64,000 nucleotides of DNA from contig NZ_FOOX01000003.1 in assembly GCF_900113335.1 (NCBI RefSeq), forward strand, positions 248,001-312,000, read 5' to 3'. The notes below the pieces were generated by a model that worked only from the letters and a program-made list of their open reading frames with translations, was not told the origin of the DNA and made no database searches. Of this stretch, positions 35,888 through 44,787 are shown piece after piece. Made by a program: the position numbers and the translations under genes. The DNA comes from Desulfotruncus arcticus DSM 17038. Its GTDB lineage: Bacteria > Bacillota > Desulfotomaculia > Desulfotomaculales > Desulfallaceae. Position 1 is the stretch's first letter, and each line of letters begins with the position of its first letter.

Positions 35888-37264
35888 ATGCAGGATATTC
35901 CGGATAAAATTCATTTCATAGGTATTGGCGGCGCCGGTATGAGCGGCCTGGCCAGAGTGCTGCTGGATCTTGGCTTTGACGTTCGTGGTTCGGACCTCAA
36001 TTCCAGCCAGGTTACTGAGCGGCTTAAAGCAGCTGGCGCTACTGTGTTTGAAGGGCACCACGGTCACAATGTCACGGGTGCCGGTCTGGTAGTGGTATCC
36101 ACCGCAATAAGCGGTGATAACCCTGAACTCAGGGTGGCCACTGAAAGCGGCATTCCGGTTATACACAGGGCGGATATGCTGGGCTTGCTTATGGAAAGGC
36201 AAAAGGGCCTGGCCGTGGCAGGTGCGCACGGTAAAACCACCACTACCGCCATGCTGGCGCTGGTTATGGAAAAATGCCATCAGGACCCCACTATATTAAT
36301 TGGAGGTGAACTGACTGATGTTGGCGGTAACGCTAAATTGGGACGGGGAAAATACCTGGTGGCTGAAGCAGATGAAAGCGACCGGTCATTTTTAAAATTA
36401 TACCCTTATCTGGCAATTGTTACAAATATTGAAGATGATCACTTGGATCATTACGGGTCGGTAGATGAGATTATTAAGTCGTTCAGGTATTTTCTGCAGA
36501 AGATACCGGCCGATGGCGCGGGAGTACTTTGTTTTGATGACACCAATGTCCGGGATGTTGCCCCGGAATGTGGCGGCGCCGTAATAACCTATGCTCTGGA
36601 TAACCCGGAGGCGGATTATGTGTTGCGTGATATCAAGCTGGAACCCGGAAGGTCGGCCGGAGAAGTATATTTCCGGGGACAGCGCCTGGGCCTGATAGAA
36701 CTGGTTGTGCCCGGCAGGCATAATCTGGCTAACGCTCTGGCGGTTGTTGCCGCATGCCTTAAATTGGGCCTGGATTTCAACGAAATTGCAGCTAGCCTAA
36801 AGGAGTTCAGGGGTGCAGGCAGACGGTACCAATACCACGGGTGCGTAAAAGGCGTCACTGTGGTAGATGATTACGCGCATCATCCAACAGAAATTGCGGC
36901 TACGCTGCGGGCAGCCCGGCAGGTTCATGCCGGTCGCGTGGTGGCTGTTTTTCAGCCGCACAGGTATACCAGGACCTCATTGCTGCATAAGCGGTTCGGG
37001 CCATGCTTTCAAGACGCGGACCTGGTAATAATTAATGAAATTTATAGTGCCGGTGAAAAACCTATTGAAGGCGTATCTGCACAGCTGATAGTTGACGCTG
37101 CGCGCGAATTTAAGGGGGACGATATAGTTTTCCTTCCTACTGCAGGGGATACAATTGAATACTTGCTGAATAATGATCAGGAAGGCGACCTCATATTAAC
37201 AATGGGTGCCGGTGACGTATGGAAGACTGGTCTGGCGCTGCTGGATCGTTTAAAGGAGAATTAA
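35888..37264 (+). CDS. murC: UDP-MurNAc:L-Ala ligase MurC
   Basis: A 458-residue ligase attaching the first stem residue. It shows FIGIGGAGMSGLA at the N-terminus, P-loop GAHGKTTTTAM, AEADESDRSF, GRHNLANALAV and DDYAHHPTEI. AGGAAGGAG lies 12 bases before ATG 35888. The 156-base gap after murG contains a short inverted repeat but no gene. murB starts 1 base after its stop. Confidence 0.95.
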   Translation: MQDIPDKIHFIGIGGAGMSGLARVLLDLGFDVRGSDLNSSQVTERLKAAGATVFEGHHGHNVTGAGLVVVSTAISGDNPELRVATESGIPVIHRADMLGLLMERQKGLAVAGAHGKTTTTAMLALVMEKCHQDPTILIGGELTDVGGNAKLGRGKYLVAEADESDRSFLKLYPYLAIVTNIEDDHLDHYGSVDEIIKSFRYFLQKIPADGAGVLCFDDTNVRDVAPECGGAVITYALDNPEADYVLRDIKLEPGRSAGEVYFRGQRLGLIELVVPGRHNLANALAVVAACLKLGLDFNEIAASLKEFRGAGRRYQYHGCVKGVTVVDDYAHHPTEIAATLRAARQVHAGRVVAVFQPHRYTRTSLLHKRFGPCFQDADLVIINEIYSAGEKPIEGVSAQLIVDAAREFKGDDIVFLPTAGDTIEYLLNNDQEGDLILTMGAGDVWKTGLALLDRLKEN

Positions 37265-37265
37265 G

Positions 37266-38171
37266 GTGAGCTTCCCAGCCCAATTATTAAGCGAAATAAT
37301 TAAAGGCGAAGTTAGGTTTAATGAACCTATGCATAAACACACCAGTTGGCACATCGGCGGTACGGCAGATATATTTGTTCTGCCCGGAGACATTGTTGAT
37401 TTGCGGGAGGCACTATCTCTGGCCCGGCGTTGTGAATTGCCGGTTAGCATTATCGGCAACGGCACCAACCTTTTAGTTTCCGATCTTGGTGTAAGAGGTA
37501 TGGTAATAAAAATCGGGCCGGGGCTGAGCCGGATTGAGGTGCGGGGCGAGAGAATTCAGGTGGGAGCCGGCGTGCCCCTGCCTCGCCTTGCCGCTGTAGC
37601 CATGCGCTCCAGCCTTTCAGGTTTTGAGTTTCTTGCCGGCATACCGGGTACGGTGGGTGGGGCACTGGTAATGAACGCGGGCGCCAACGGGTGCGCGGTA
37701 GGTGAAAGGGTCAGGCAGGTAACTGCCGTTGACTTCGAAGGTAAAGAGGTCCAATTAAACAATCAAGAGCTGGAGTTTTCCTACCGCTGCAGTTGTCTGA
37801 TCAGGAGAAAACTAATTGTGGCGGAAGTCGAATTTGAAGGCATTCCCGGCAACGCAGATGCGATTAAAGCGAAAATGGACAGCTACCTTGAACGTCGAAG
37901 GAAAACCCAACCTCTTGAATACCCCAATGCCGGCAGCGTTTTTAAAAATCCTACCGGCGATTCGGCGGGAAAACTGATTGAGCAGTCTGGCTGCAAGGGC
38001 ATGCGGGAAGGAAATATCCAGGTTTCACCGTGCCACGCCAACTTTTTTGTCAACCTGGGTGGAGGGACTGCCCAGCAGGTTCTGGCACTGGTGGAAAAAG
38101 TGCAGCAGCGTGTTTTTGAAAAATTTGGCTGCAAACTTATAATGGAGGTGCAAAAACTGGGAGAGTTTTAG
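37266..38171 (+). CDS. murB: UDP-N-acetylenolpyruvoylglucosamine reductase MurB
   Basis: A 301-residue FAD enzyme reducing the enolpyruvyl ether to MurNAc. The FAD site IIGNGTNLLVSD, GIPGTVGGALVMNAGANG, YPNAGSVFKNP (catalytic Ser) and VSPCHANFFVNLG place it in the shorter type II group. GTG 37266 is preceded by AAAGGAG at the end of murC, so the pair is translationally coupled. Confidence 0.95.
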   Translation: MSFPAQLLSEIIKGEVRFNEPMHKHTSWHIGGTADIFVLPGDIVDLREALSLARRCELPVSIIGNGTNLLVSDLGVRGMVIKIGPGLSRIEVRGERIQVGAGVPLPRLAAVAMRSSLSGFEFLAGIPGTVGGALVMNAGANGCAVGERVRQVTAVDFEGKEVQLNNQELEFSYRCSCLIRRKLIVAEVEFEGIPGNADAIKAKMDSYLERRRKTQPLEYPNAGSVFKNPTGDSAGKLIEQSGCKGMREGNIQVSPCHANFFVNLGGGTAQQVLALVEKVQQRVFEKFGCKLIMEVQKLGEF

Positions 38172-38185
38172 CGGAGGTGACACAA

Positions 38186-39439
38186 TTGCAAAGATTTATG
38201 GTCGTTGGCGGAAACCGTCTGGTGGGCACAGTGCGCGCGAGCGGCTCCAAGAATGCCACGCTGCCTATTATGGCAGCCAGCTTGCTGCTGGACGGCCAGT
38301 GCATTATCAGGGGGATACCCCGCCTCAGGGACGTGGCGGTTATGCGCGATGTGCTGGTATATCTCGGGGCCGGTGTGGTCTGGGAGAAAGATACTATGTA
38401 TATCGACGCCAGAAATGTCAGCAGCCAGGAAGTATCGGAAGATTTGATGCGGCGCATGCGTGCTTCAAATCTGGTGCTGGGACCGCTTATCAGCAGGTTC
38501 AGGCAGGCAAAGATATCCTATCCCGGGGGTTGCCAGATCGGTTCAAGGCCAATGAATCTCCACCTTAAAGGACTTCAAGGTCTAGGTGCAACAATAACCG
38601 AAAAATTCGGTTATATTTCGGCAGAGGCCAGGAACTTGGCCGGCACCGAAATTTACCTTGATGTACCAAGCGTGGGAGCGACAGAGAACCTGATGATGGC
38701 GTCGGTTTTCGCCAAAGGAAAAACGGTTATTAAAAATGCCGCACGTGAACCGGAAATTACCGACTTGCAAAATTTCCTCAACCTGTTAGGCGCAAGGATA
38801 AACGGAGCAGGCACCGATGTAATAAAAATTCAGGGTGTCGATGGCCTGTACGGGGCTGATCACACCGTAATACCCGACCGGATTGAAGCTGGTACACACA
38901 TGATTGCCGGGGCGATTACCGGTGGTGATGTGACAGTTGCAGATGTGATTCCTGAACATCTTGAGCCTGTTATCAATAAATTGCGTGAAACCGGGGCTTT
39001 TGTGGAGGTGAAAGATAGCCAGGTCAGGGTGGCGGTAGATAGAAAATTAAAGGCGGTAGATATAAAGACAATGCCTTACCCCGGCTTTCCCACCGACATG
39101 CAGCCCCAATTCATGGCTCTGCTGACCATGTGCGAGGGAACCGGGATAATCACAGAGACAGTTTTTGAAAACAGATATAAACACGTAATGGAAATGCGCC
39201 GCATGGGTGCGGATATCCGCCTGGAAGGCCAGACAGCGGTAGTAAGGGGTGTACCCGGTTTATCGGGGGCCTGTGTGGAAGCCACCGATCTAAGAGCGGG
39301 CGCTGCGCTGGTGCTGGCGGCAATGGCGGCGGAAAACGGCACCGTTATAGAACAGGTGGAGCATATAGACCGGGGTTACGAAAGGCTTGAAAATAAATAT
39401 AACGCCCTGGGGGCGCGTATTATTCGAGTACACAATTAA
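38186..39439 (+). CDS. murA: UDP-GlcNAc 1-carboxyvinyltransferase MurA
   Basis: A 417-residue enzyme transferring enolpyruvate to UDP-GlcNAc, first committed step of peptidoglycan synthesis. GSKNATLP is near residue 20 and the loop PGGCQIGSRP carries the fosfomycin-targeted Cys near 115. TTG 38186 is the likely start: GGAGG at 38173-38177 overlaps the GTG 38177 and sits 8 bases before the TTG. It closes the cluster; the next gene is on the other strand. Confidence 0.94.
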   Translation: MQRFMVVGGNRLVGTVRASGSKNATLPIMAASLLLDGQCIIRGIPRLRDVAVMRDVLVYLGAGVVWEKDTMYIDARNVSSQEVSEDLMRRMRASNLVLGPLISRFRQAKISYPGGCQIGSRPMNLHLKGLQGLGATITEKFGYISAEARNLAGTEIYLDVPSVGATENLMMASVFAKGKTVIKNAAREPEITDLQNFLNLLGARINGAGTDVIKIQGVDGLYGADHTVIPDRIEAGTHMIAGAITGGDVTVADVIPEHLEPVINKLRETGAFVEVKDSQVRVAVDRKLKAVDIKTMPYPGFPTDMQPQFMALLTMCEGTGIITETVFENRYKHVMEMRRMGADIRLEGQTAVVRGVPGLSGACVEATDLRAGAALVLAAMAAENGTVIEQVEHIDRGYERLENKYNALGARIIRVHN

Positions 39440-39487
39440 TTGATTTAATGTGGACTCTTTTTTGGTTTTATGGGGGACAAGATTTAA

Positions 39488-40963
39488 TTACACCTTAAAC
39501 CTTACAAAGAATGTGGTTCCTGTGGGACCAGTCTCTAAATCTATTTTGGCCTGATGCCTTTCGACAATACTATAGCAAACGGAAAGTCCTAAACCCGTGC
39601 CATTGTCCTTAGTGGTTAAAAAGGGAGTTCCCAGTTTATCGATTAATGCTGCTTCAATTCCGCTGCCTTGGTCCTGAACTGCCATAATTACATTGTCTTT
39701 GTCAGTGTATGTTTTTATTGAAAGAGTTTTGCCGGGGGACATTGCTTCTAACCCGTTGCGAACCAGATTTAATATAAGCTGCCGGATCTCTTTTTCATCC
39801 AGAAGTAAATTAGGGGTGTCGTTAATTTCAAGATTGATATTTTTATCATCTTTATTGGCACTGGCCTGGATTAGCGGAAAAATGGTCTCTATTATATGGT
39901 TAAGGTTTTGCCGCACCTTATTTACAGGCTTGTTTTTGGCCAGCGATAAGAAGTGAGTAATAATGGAATTAGCCCTGTCCAGTTCCTCGATCATCAAATC
40001 AAAAAAATCATTATAGTTGACACATTCCTTTTTGCCTTTAAGTATCTGAAGAAATCCCCGCACTGTAGTTATTGGATTTCTAACTTCATGCCCAATGCTG
40101 GCTGCCATTTCACCAATTAAGTTAAGACGGTCCAGGCGGCCCATCTCCTCTTTCAAATGCTTGTATTCGGTGATGTCGGTTATTACTCCAACTAAGCCAT
40201 CAATTTGTGCATTACTGGTAGCTGAATAAGTAGCCTTGTTTAAGATAACATCATGTTGTGATCCATCGGCATGAGAAATCTTAGTTTCATAGACCTGAGT
40301 ACCTGGATTTTGGTATAATTTTTCATCCATCTCGCGAATTTTATCTTTCATATGTTTAGGCCAAATATCAACTGAATGCCCGATTATTTCTTCTTTTGAT
40401 TTGCCGAAAAGATTTTCAAAAGCTGCGTTGCAACCTTGGTATAATCCGTTGGCATCTTTAAAATAAATAGGATTGGGCAGAGTTTCCAGTACTAACCGGT
40501 AAATTTTTTCTTTTTTATCATAGTCCGTTAAATCCAATGCACAACCGCAAACACCAACAAAATTGTCTGATTCATCAAAGATATAACTACCATTTAATAA
40601 AACAGGTCTGGTTGAGCCGTTTTTCTGTAATAGTGTTGTTTCAGTTAAAGTAAAGATGCCGTCATCAAAATTATCTATTATAGCCGGAGGTAGAATAACT
40701 TTGCTAATTTCTTTACCAGGCTTTATTTGAAGCCGTTTTAAATATTCTATTCTATTTAATCCCAGCATTTCTTCATCATCGTATCCGTCAATAAGCCTTG
40801 TTGCCTTATTTCTATAGATTACTTTTTCAAACTGATCATAAAAAATCGTACATACGGGAAGTTGGTCGAGGATATGCTTATAAAGTTTAAGCTTTTTAAC
40901 CTGTTGTTGCAGATCTTTTATTTCTTTTAACAGCTGGTCTTTAGATTTACTTTCGTTTTTCAC
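39488..40963 (-). CDS. Soluble PAS-domain sensor histidine kinase
   Basis: A 491-residue kinase with no membrane segment. An N-terminal coiled coil leads into two or three PAS-type modules (about 25-260, with QLPVCTIFYDQ, NPIYFKDANGLYQGCN), then HisKA with GHEVRNPITTVRGFLQILK and a HATPase domain with NLVRNGLEAM, DQGSGI and TKDNGTGLGLSV. The H-box GHEVRNPITTVRGF resembles sporulation phosphorelay kinases. No response regulator is adjacent, as expected for an orphan feeding Spo0F/Spo0A. GTG 40963 is preferred to GTG 40972, which lies within the ribosome site. Confidence 0.88.
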   Translation of the reverse strand: MKNESKSKDQLLKEIKDLQQQVKKLKLYKHILDQLPVCTIFYDQFEKVIYRNKATRLIDGYDDEEMLGLNRIEYLKRLQIKPGKEISKVILPPAIIDNFDDGIFTLTETTLLQKNGSTRPVLLNGSYIFDESDNFVGVCGCALDLTDYDKKEKIYRLVLETLPNPIYFKDANGLYQGCNAAFENLFGKSKEEIIGHSVDIWPKHMKDKIREMDEKLYQNPGTQVYETKISHADGSQHDVILNKATYSATSNAQIDGLVGVITDITEYKHLKEEMGRLDRLNLIGEMAASIGHEVRNPITTVRGFLQILKGKKECVNYNDFFDLMIEELDRANSIITHFLSLAKNKPVNKVRQNLNHIIETIFPLIQASANKDDKNINLEINDTPNLLLDEKEIRQLILNLVRNGLEAMSPGKTLSIKTYTDKDNVIMAVQDQGSGIEAALIDKLGTPFLTTKDNGTGLGLSVCYSIVERHQAKIDLETGPTGTTFFVRFKV

Positions 40964-41182
40964 TGACCTCACCTCGTATATGCATGTCCGGTTAAAAATT
41001 TCAAATAATTTATACTATTTAGGCAATTAAATAACATTTCCTCTAAGAAGCAGGTGTAATTTCATAATTTCCCATAGAAATCACACAAAATTACTCATTT
41101 TCTTAAGGTTCTCTTAAGTTAAAGCAATTATAATTAGATCATCCGGTGTACCAAATATCAAATAGATGTAAGGAGGATCGAC

Positions 41183-41815
41183 ATGAAATCCAAGAAATGG
41201 CATATTGGGGCATTACTATTGGCAGTGGTTATTCTGGCGGGGACGGTAACTTCAGCTTTTGCAGATTCCACACAAGCAAAAAAACCGGATCTAAGTAACT
41301 TATACCAGAGCTTTATAGAAAAATTCGCAGCAAATCTTGGTGTTAGCCAGGAGCAAGTTACGACAGCCCTGGACCAAACAAAACAACAAATGCTTGACGA
41401 AGCCGTACAACAAGGCCAAATAACCCAGGAACAGGCTGATAAGATTGCCTCAGGCGAAGGTTTTAATTTTGGACCGGGCTTTATAGGCCACAAATTTGGA
41501 GCAAAAGGCGATAATTTTTTTGCGGGAGATGGCCGCAGCCTCGATAACATAGCAAACGTGCTGGGTATGACAGTTGACGAACTTAAAACCGAGCTTAAAG
41601 ATAATAAAATGCAGGATGTCGTCACAGCACACGGTTTAACCATTGAGGAGTTCCAACAAAAGATGCTGCAAATTAGGAAGGATGCAATTTCTCAGGCCGT
41701 AACAGACGGTAAATTAACGCAGGATCAAGCCGATAAAATTCTTCAGAATATGGAGAATAGGCTTAATAGAGGACCTGGCAACACGGTTAACGAACCTAAG
41801 GATGATAACAATTAA
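41183..41815 (+). CDS. Secreted DUF2680-type repeat protein
   Basis: A 210-residue exported protein. A signal peptide with cleavage after SAFA (near residue 28) precedes two similar helical repeats ending in the same motif: QGQITQEQADKIASG (near 80) and DGKLTQDQADKILQN (near 190). This is the DUF2680 pattern of (K/Q)xTQEQADKI. The central part is Gly/Phe-rich. AAGGAGG precedes ATG 41183 and a strong terminator follows. Role unknown; envelope or stress function is a guess. Confidence 0.75.
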   Translation: MKSKKWHIGALLLAVVILAGTVTSAFADSTQAKKPDLSNLYQSFIEKFAANLGVSQEQVTTALDQTKQQMLDEAVQQGQITQEQADKIASGEGFNFGPGFIGHKFGAKGDNFFAGDGRSLDNIANVLGMTVDELKTELKDNKMQDVVTAHGLTIEEFQQKMLQIRKDAISQAVTDGKLTQDQADKILQNMENRLNRGPGNTVNEPKDDNN

Positions 41816-41836
41816 AGTTTAGTTTAAACATCGGAC

Positions 41837-41871
41837 AAAAGACCCTGCCCAAGCAAGTGGCAGGGTCTTTT
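41837..41871 (+). terminator. Intrinsic terminator
   Basis: Perfect 13-bp stem (41837-41849 with 41859-41871) with a 9-base loop and T-rich tail. It also suits the convergent minus-strand pair. Confidence 0.88.
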
Positions 41872-41880
41872 ACATTTTTT

Positions 41881-42192
41881 TTAGTTTAATTTTTTTATTT
41901 TGTTAACAATCTCTTTTTCCAGTGTATTAATCAGATTATTAAGATCTTCTCTGATAACTTGGTTTTCTTCCTGCTCTATATGGATTTTTAAAAGGTCGAT
42001 CAATTTTTTCAGCGACTCTATGTGCATTTTACTGAATTTGATTAGATTAGCCATATTTATGGCTATTGTATCAATTTCATATTGCATCGAATTAAAATAG
42101 TCGCCCGCAAGCCCGTATGCTTTGTCCATTTCCCACAAAGCTTGTTTGATACGCTGCAGAAGGATAAGTATATGCTCTTTTGTGCTTTGCAT
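41881..42192 (-). CDS. Small all-helical protein, second of a pair
   Basis: A 103-residue protein predicted to be almost wholly helical, rich in Ile, Leu, Lys and Glu, with no signal or membrane span and no cysteine. AGGGAGA precedes its ATG inside the end of the upstream gene, and the stop-start gap is 1 base, so it is co-translated with it. The size and pairing resemble partner or chaperone-like pairs; no WxG motif is present. Not recognised. Confidence 0.65.
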   Translation of the reverse strand: MQSTKEHILILLQRIKQALWEMDKAYGLAGDYFNSMQYEIDTIAINMANLIKFSKMHIESLKKLIDLLKIHIEQEENQVIREDLNNLINTLEKEIVNKIKKLN

Positions 42193-42193
42193 G

Positions 42194-42526
42194 TTATTCT
42201 CCCTGTTTTCTTAATGCTATTAATTCATTTACGATTTTTTTGATAACCATCAAATCTTTAGTTACCTCCTTGTCGGTATTATTACTATTTAATTCACTAT
42301 TCAACAGATTGTTAATTATTTCGAGCGTGGGAGAACTAAGCTGCCCAAAAGCACTTATCAAATTGCCCAAAGTATTGGTTTCCTCACAGAGCTCTGCCAG
42401 GAGGTTATACACTCTGGTTACATCATCTTCTTTAACGATATCAGGATATTTGCACTCCAGGTGATTTAGTCTGGATTCTACTTTATGAATTGAATTATAA
42501 ATGTTTATTAATATATTGTTATACAT
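42194..42526 (-). CDS. Small all-helical protein, first of a pair
   Basis: A 110-residue helical protein (VTRVYNLLAELCEETNTLG; EVTKDLMVIKKIVNELIALR) with a low-complexity Asn/Ser stretch near 75-90. It is AT-rich compared with the cell wall cluster, as is its partner, which may indicate acquisition. Not recognised. Confidence 0.6.
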   Translation of the reverse strand: MYNNILINIYNSIHKVESRLNHLECKYPDIVKEDDVTRVYNLLAELCEETNTLGNLISAFGQLSSPTLEIINNLLNSELNSNNTDKEVTKDLMVIKKIVNELIALRKQGE

Positions 42527-42736
42527 ATTGGTTACACATCCTATTAATTTTTTAAATTGTAAGAATTATACTATGCAAACATTTGTTTGTAAAGATACAA
42601 GATTGAAAAATTTTATGGGTTGTCCACTTGCGATCCACTTGTTTTTTGTAGTTTTACATTATCAAAAAGGAAAATATATATCCGGAAAGAAAGTATGTAT
42701 AACTAACAACTTTATTATAAGAGAGGATGTACATTC

Positions 42737-43111
42737 TTGGATAATAATATCATTGCATATATAACTAAGGTTTTTACATTTGACAGCGCGCATAGCCTGC
42801 CGAATTATCCCGGTCACTGCAGGAATATACATGGTCATACTTATAAGTTAGAGGTGACCGTTAAAGGCGAGATAAATAATGAGACAGGAATGGTTATGGA
42901 CTTTTATGACTTAAAGCACTTAGTAAAAGAGCATGTTATTAGCAAATTAGACCATTGCTACCTTAATGACGTTTTGCCTTGCGTACCGACTGCCGAAAAT
43001 ATAGCAGTATGGATTTGTCAATTAATAAAAGTCAAATCGCCATCCCTCTATCAAGTGAAACTTTGGGAAACACCTACAAGTTGTGTTGAGGTGTATGCTG
43101 CCGATGTCTAA
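42737..43111 (+). CDS. queD: 6-carboxytetrahydropterin synthase QueD
   Basis: A 124-residue T-fold enzyme making 6-carboxy-tetrahydropterin from dihydroneopterin triphosphate in queuosine/7-deazaguanine synthesis. Zinc ligands are in FDSAHSLPNYPGHCRNIHGHTY (His, then HGH, with the catalytic Cys of GHCRNIHG); LDHCYLND and WETPTS complete the site. The start is TTG 42737, 9 bases after GAGAGGA. queE overlaps its end. No preQ1 riboswitch consensus was found upstream. Confidence 0.93.
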   Translation: MDNNIIAYITKVFTFDSAHSLPNYPGHCRNIHGHTYKLEVTVKGEINNETGMVMDFYDLKHLVKEHVISKLDHCYLNDVLPCVPTAENIAVWICQLIKVKSPSLYQVKLWETPTSCVEVYAADV

Positions 43112-43763
43112 TATCCCTGTGAATGAGATTTTTGGGCCCACAATTCAGGGGGAGGGGATGTATTGTGGGTACCGCACCATGTTCATTAGAGTTGCGGGGT
43201 GTGATTATAGATGCTCATGGTGTGATACCAAGTATGCCTGGAGTATTAATCAGGCCCGGCAGGTACTGTCTGAAGAAGAGATTTTAGACCAGTTAAAAGA
43301 AAGAGCTAAGGGTATTACCCATAGGGTGACAATTACAGGCGGCAATCCCTGCGCACATGATTTAAGCAGGCTTATAAGCCTGCTTAAAATGGAGAAATAT
43401 CTTATTCATATTGAAACTCAGGGGTCGATAATTCCGTCCTGGCTCCACGATGTTCACCATGTGTGTATATCGCCCAAACCTCCTAGTTCAGGTAATATAA
43501 CTAATTATTCATCCTTTAATGAATTTATGAATAGCGAGGTGTCAAAAGAGCTTAAGGTAGTAGTCGGCACAGAAGAAGACTACTTGTATGCCAAGAAAGT
43601 GCACCAGATGTATAAGCTACAACCTCTTACCCTCCAGGCCTGCACGATTGGAGATCCTTTGCCGGTATTAAATTGGCTTATATCGAAGGTTTCCTCGGAC
43701 CCCGATTTTAGCGATTCCGTTAAAGTTATGCCCCAGGTTCACGTGCTGATAGGCATAAAGTAA
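43104..43763 (+). CDS. queE: 7-carboxy-7-deazaguanine synthase QueE
   Basis: A 219-residue radical SAM enzyme forming the 7-deazaguanine ring. The N-terminal motif NEIFGPTIQGEG and GCDYRCSWCDT (CX3CX2C) are diagnostic, followed by VTITGGNPC. ATG 43104 is chosen: GAGGTG sits 10 bases upstream, and the product begins SNIPVNEIF. It overlaps queD by 8 bases and ends 2 bases from the convergent queC. Confidence 0.93.
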   Translation: MSNIPVNEIFGPTIQGEGMYCGYRTMFIRVAGCDYRCSWCDTKYAWSINQARQVLSEEEILDQLKERAKGITHRVTITGGNPCAHDLSRLISLLKMEKYLIHIETQGSIIPSWLHDVHHVCISPKPPSSGNITNYSSFNEFMNSEVSKELKVVVGTEEDYLYAKKVHQMYKLQPLTLQACTIGDPLPVLNWLISKVSSDPDFSDSVKVMPQVHVLIGIK

Positions 43764-43765
43764 GA

Positions 43766-44452
43766 TTACTTTTGCTGATAATCCTCATAATCAATCGGGT
43801 CCTCAACTCCTGCCTCTTTGAACCCCTTTAGCCTTAGCTGGCAGGAGTCACAGATCCCGCAGGCCTTTTCGCCGCCATTATAGCAGCTTGTGGTTAAGTG
43901 CAGGGGCGCGCCGTTTTTAACGCCTAACTTTACAATCTCAGCTTTGGTTAAAGAAAGCAGTGGAGTTTCAATGGCTATTGGACATCCCTTTTGGGGTGCT
44001 GCCGAGCCGAGATTGACAGCTTCTTGAAACGCCTTAATAAATTGCGGCCGGCAGTCTGGATATCCGGAATAGTCCAGGGCGTTGACCCCAATATAGATCT
44101 TTTCTGCCCCAATGGCCTCGGCATAACCCACAGCCATCGATAGGAAAACAGCATTTCTAAAGGGCACATACGTTAACGGGATTTCATCATCTATATGCCT
44201 ATTAGTTGGTACCTCGATTTCCTGAGAAGTAAGGGCGCTGGCGCCAATCTCCCTAAAAAAACCGATATCCAAGATCAGGTGCCTTGCGCAGCTATAGTAT
44301 TTAGCAACCTTTTTGGCCTGCTCAACCTCCCTGCTGTGGCGCTGGCCATAAGAGAAAGTTATGGGGTAGAGCTCATAACCTTTGCTATGGGCCACAGACA
44401 TACAAACCGTGCTGTCCAGACCGCCAGAAAGAATAACAATTGACTTTTTCAT
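43766..44452 (-). CDS. queC: 7-cyano-7-deazaguanine synthase QueC
   Basis: A 228-residue ATP-dependent enzyme making preQ0. PP-loop LSGGLDSTVCM near residue 8 and the C-terminal zinc cluster CYNGGEKACGICDSC are clear. It converges on queE with a 2-base gap, so queDE and queC use separate promoters. The GGGGG ribosome site lies in a 7-bp AAAAACC/GGTTTTT hairpin (44456-44472) just before the ATG. Confidence 0.95.
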   Translation of the reverse strand: MKKSIVILSGGLDSTVCMSVAHSKGYELYPITFSYGQRHSREVEQAKKVAKYYSCARHLILDIGFFREIGASALTSQEIEVPTNRHIDDEIPLTYVPFRNAVFLSMAVGYAEAIGAEKIYIGVNALDYSGYPDCRPQFIKAFQEAVNLGSAAPQKGCPIAIETPLLSLTKAEIVKLGVKNGAPLHLTTSCYNGGEKACGICDSCQLRLKGFKEAGVEDPIDYEDYQQK

Positions 44453-44560
44453 AATAAAAACCCCCGGTTTTTAAATCTCAAGCTTATATAATTTTAATAC
44501 AAAAATGTAGTTTGTGAATTAAATTTAAGTAAATTGTTTAAGTAAGGCGGGGTAACAGAC

Positions 44561-44666
44561 TCGCTTTTTTTCGGCTTTACAAAATCTACTCGGCCCTATA
44601 TATGACCGGGGCTAAAGAAAAAGTACTGAAAAGCGCGCTAAGGGAACTGATTTAGCGCGTTTTTCT
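44561..44666 (+). ncRNA. Copy C of the three-copy hairpin family
   Basis: It starts TCGCTTTTTTTC like copy B, has a GC-rich first hairpin region (44591-44612), linker AAAGTACTGAAAAGCG, then a hairpin (44634-44640 with 44653-44659) with loop AGGGAACTGATT and a T-rich tail. No plus-strand gene precedes it, so it may be a small RNA. Confidence 0.5.
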
Positions 44667-44757
44667 TGTTTATTTGGTAATTTAAAAGAATGGTATATCA
44701 GATGAAAGGGAAATAGCATGACGTTGTTTATTTTGTCAGCATCTACAAAACAGCCTA

Positions 44758-44787
44758 TTAACCTTTGTAGCAATCTACAAAGGTTAA
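44758..44787. promoter_or_regulatory. Perfect inverted repeat upstream of abfD, likely operator
   Basis: TTAACCTTTGTAG, CAAT loop, CTACAAAGGTTAA. A third half-site ATCTACAAAA lies just upstream near 44742. There is no T-run after it, so an operator is more likely than a terminator. Confidence 0.55.

Noticed and set aside
42527-42736. preQ1 riboswitch upstream of queD
   Set aside because: I looked for the preQ1-I stem and A-rich tail and did not find them; the region is AT-rich without a convincing pseudoknot.
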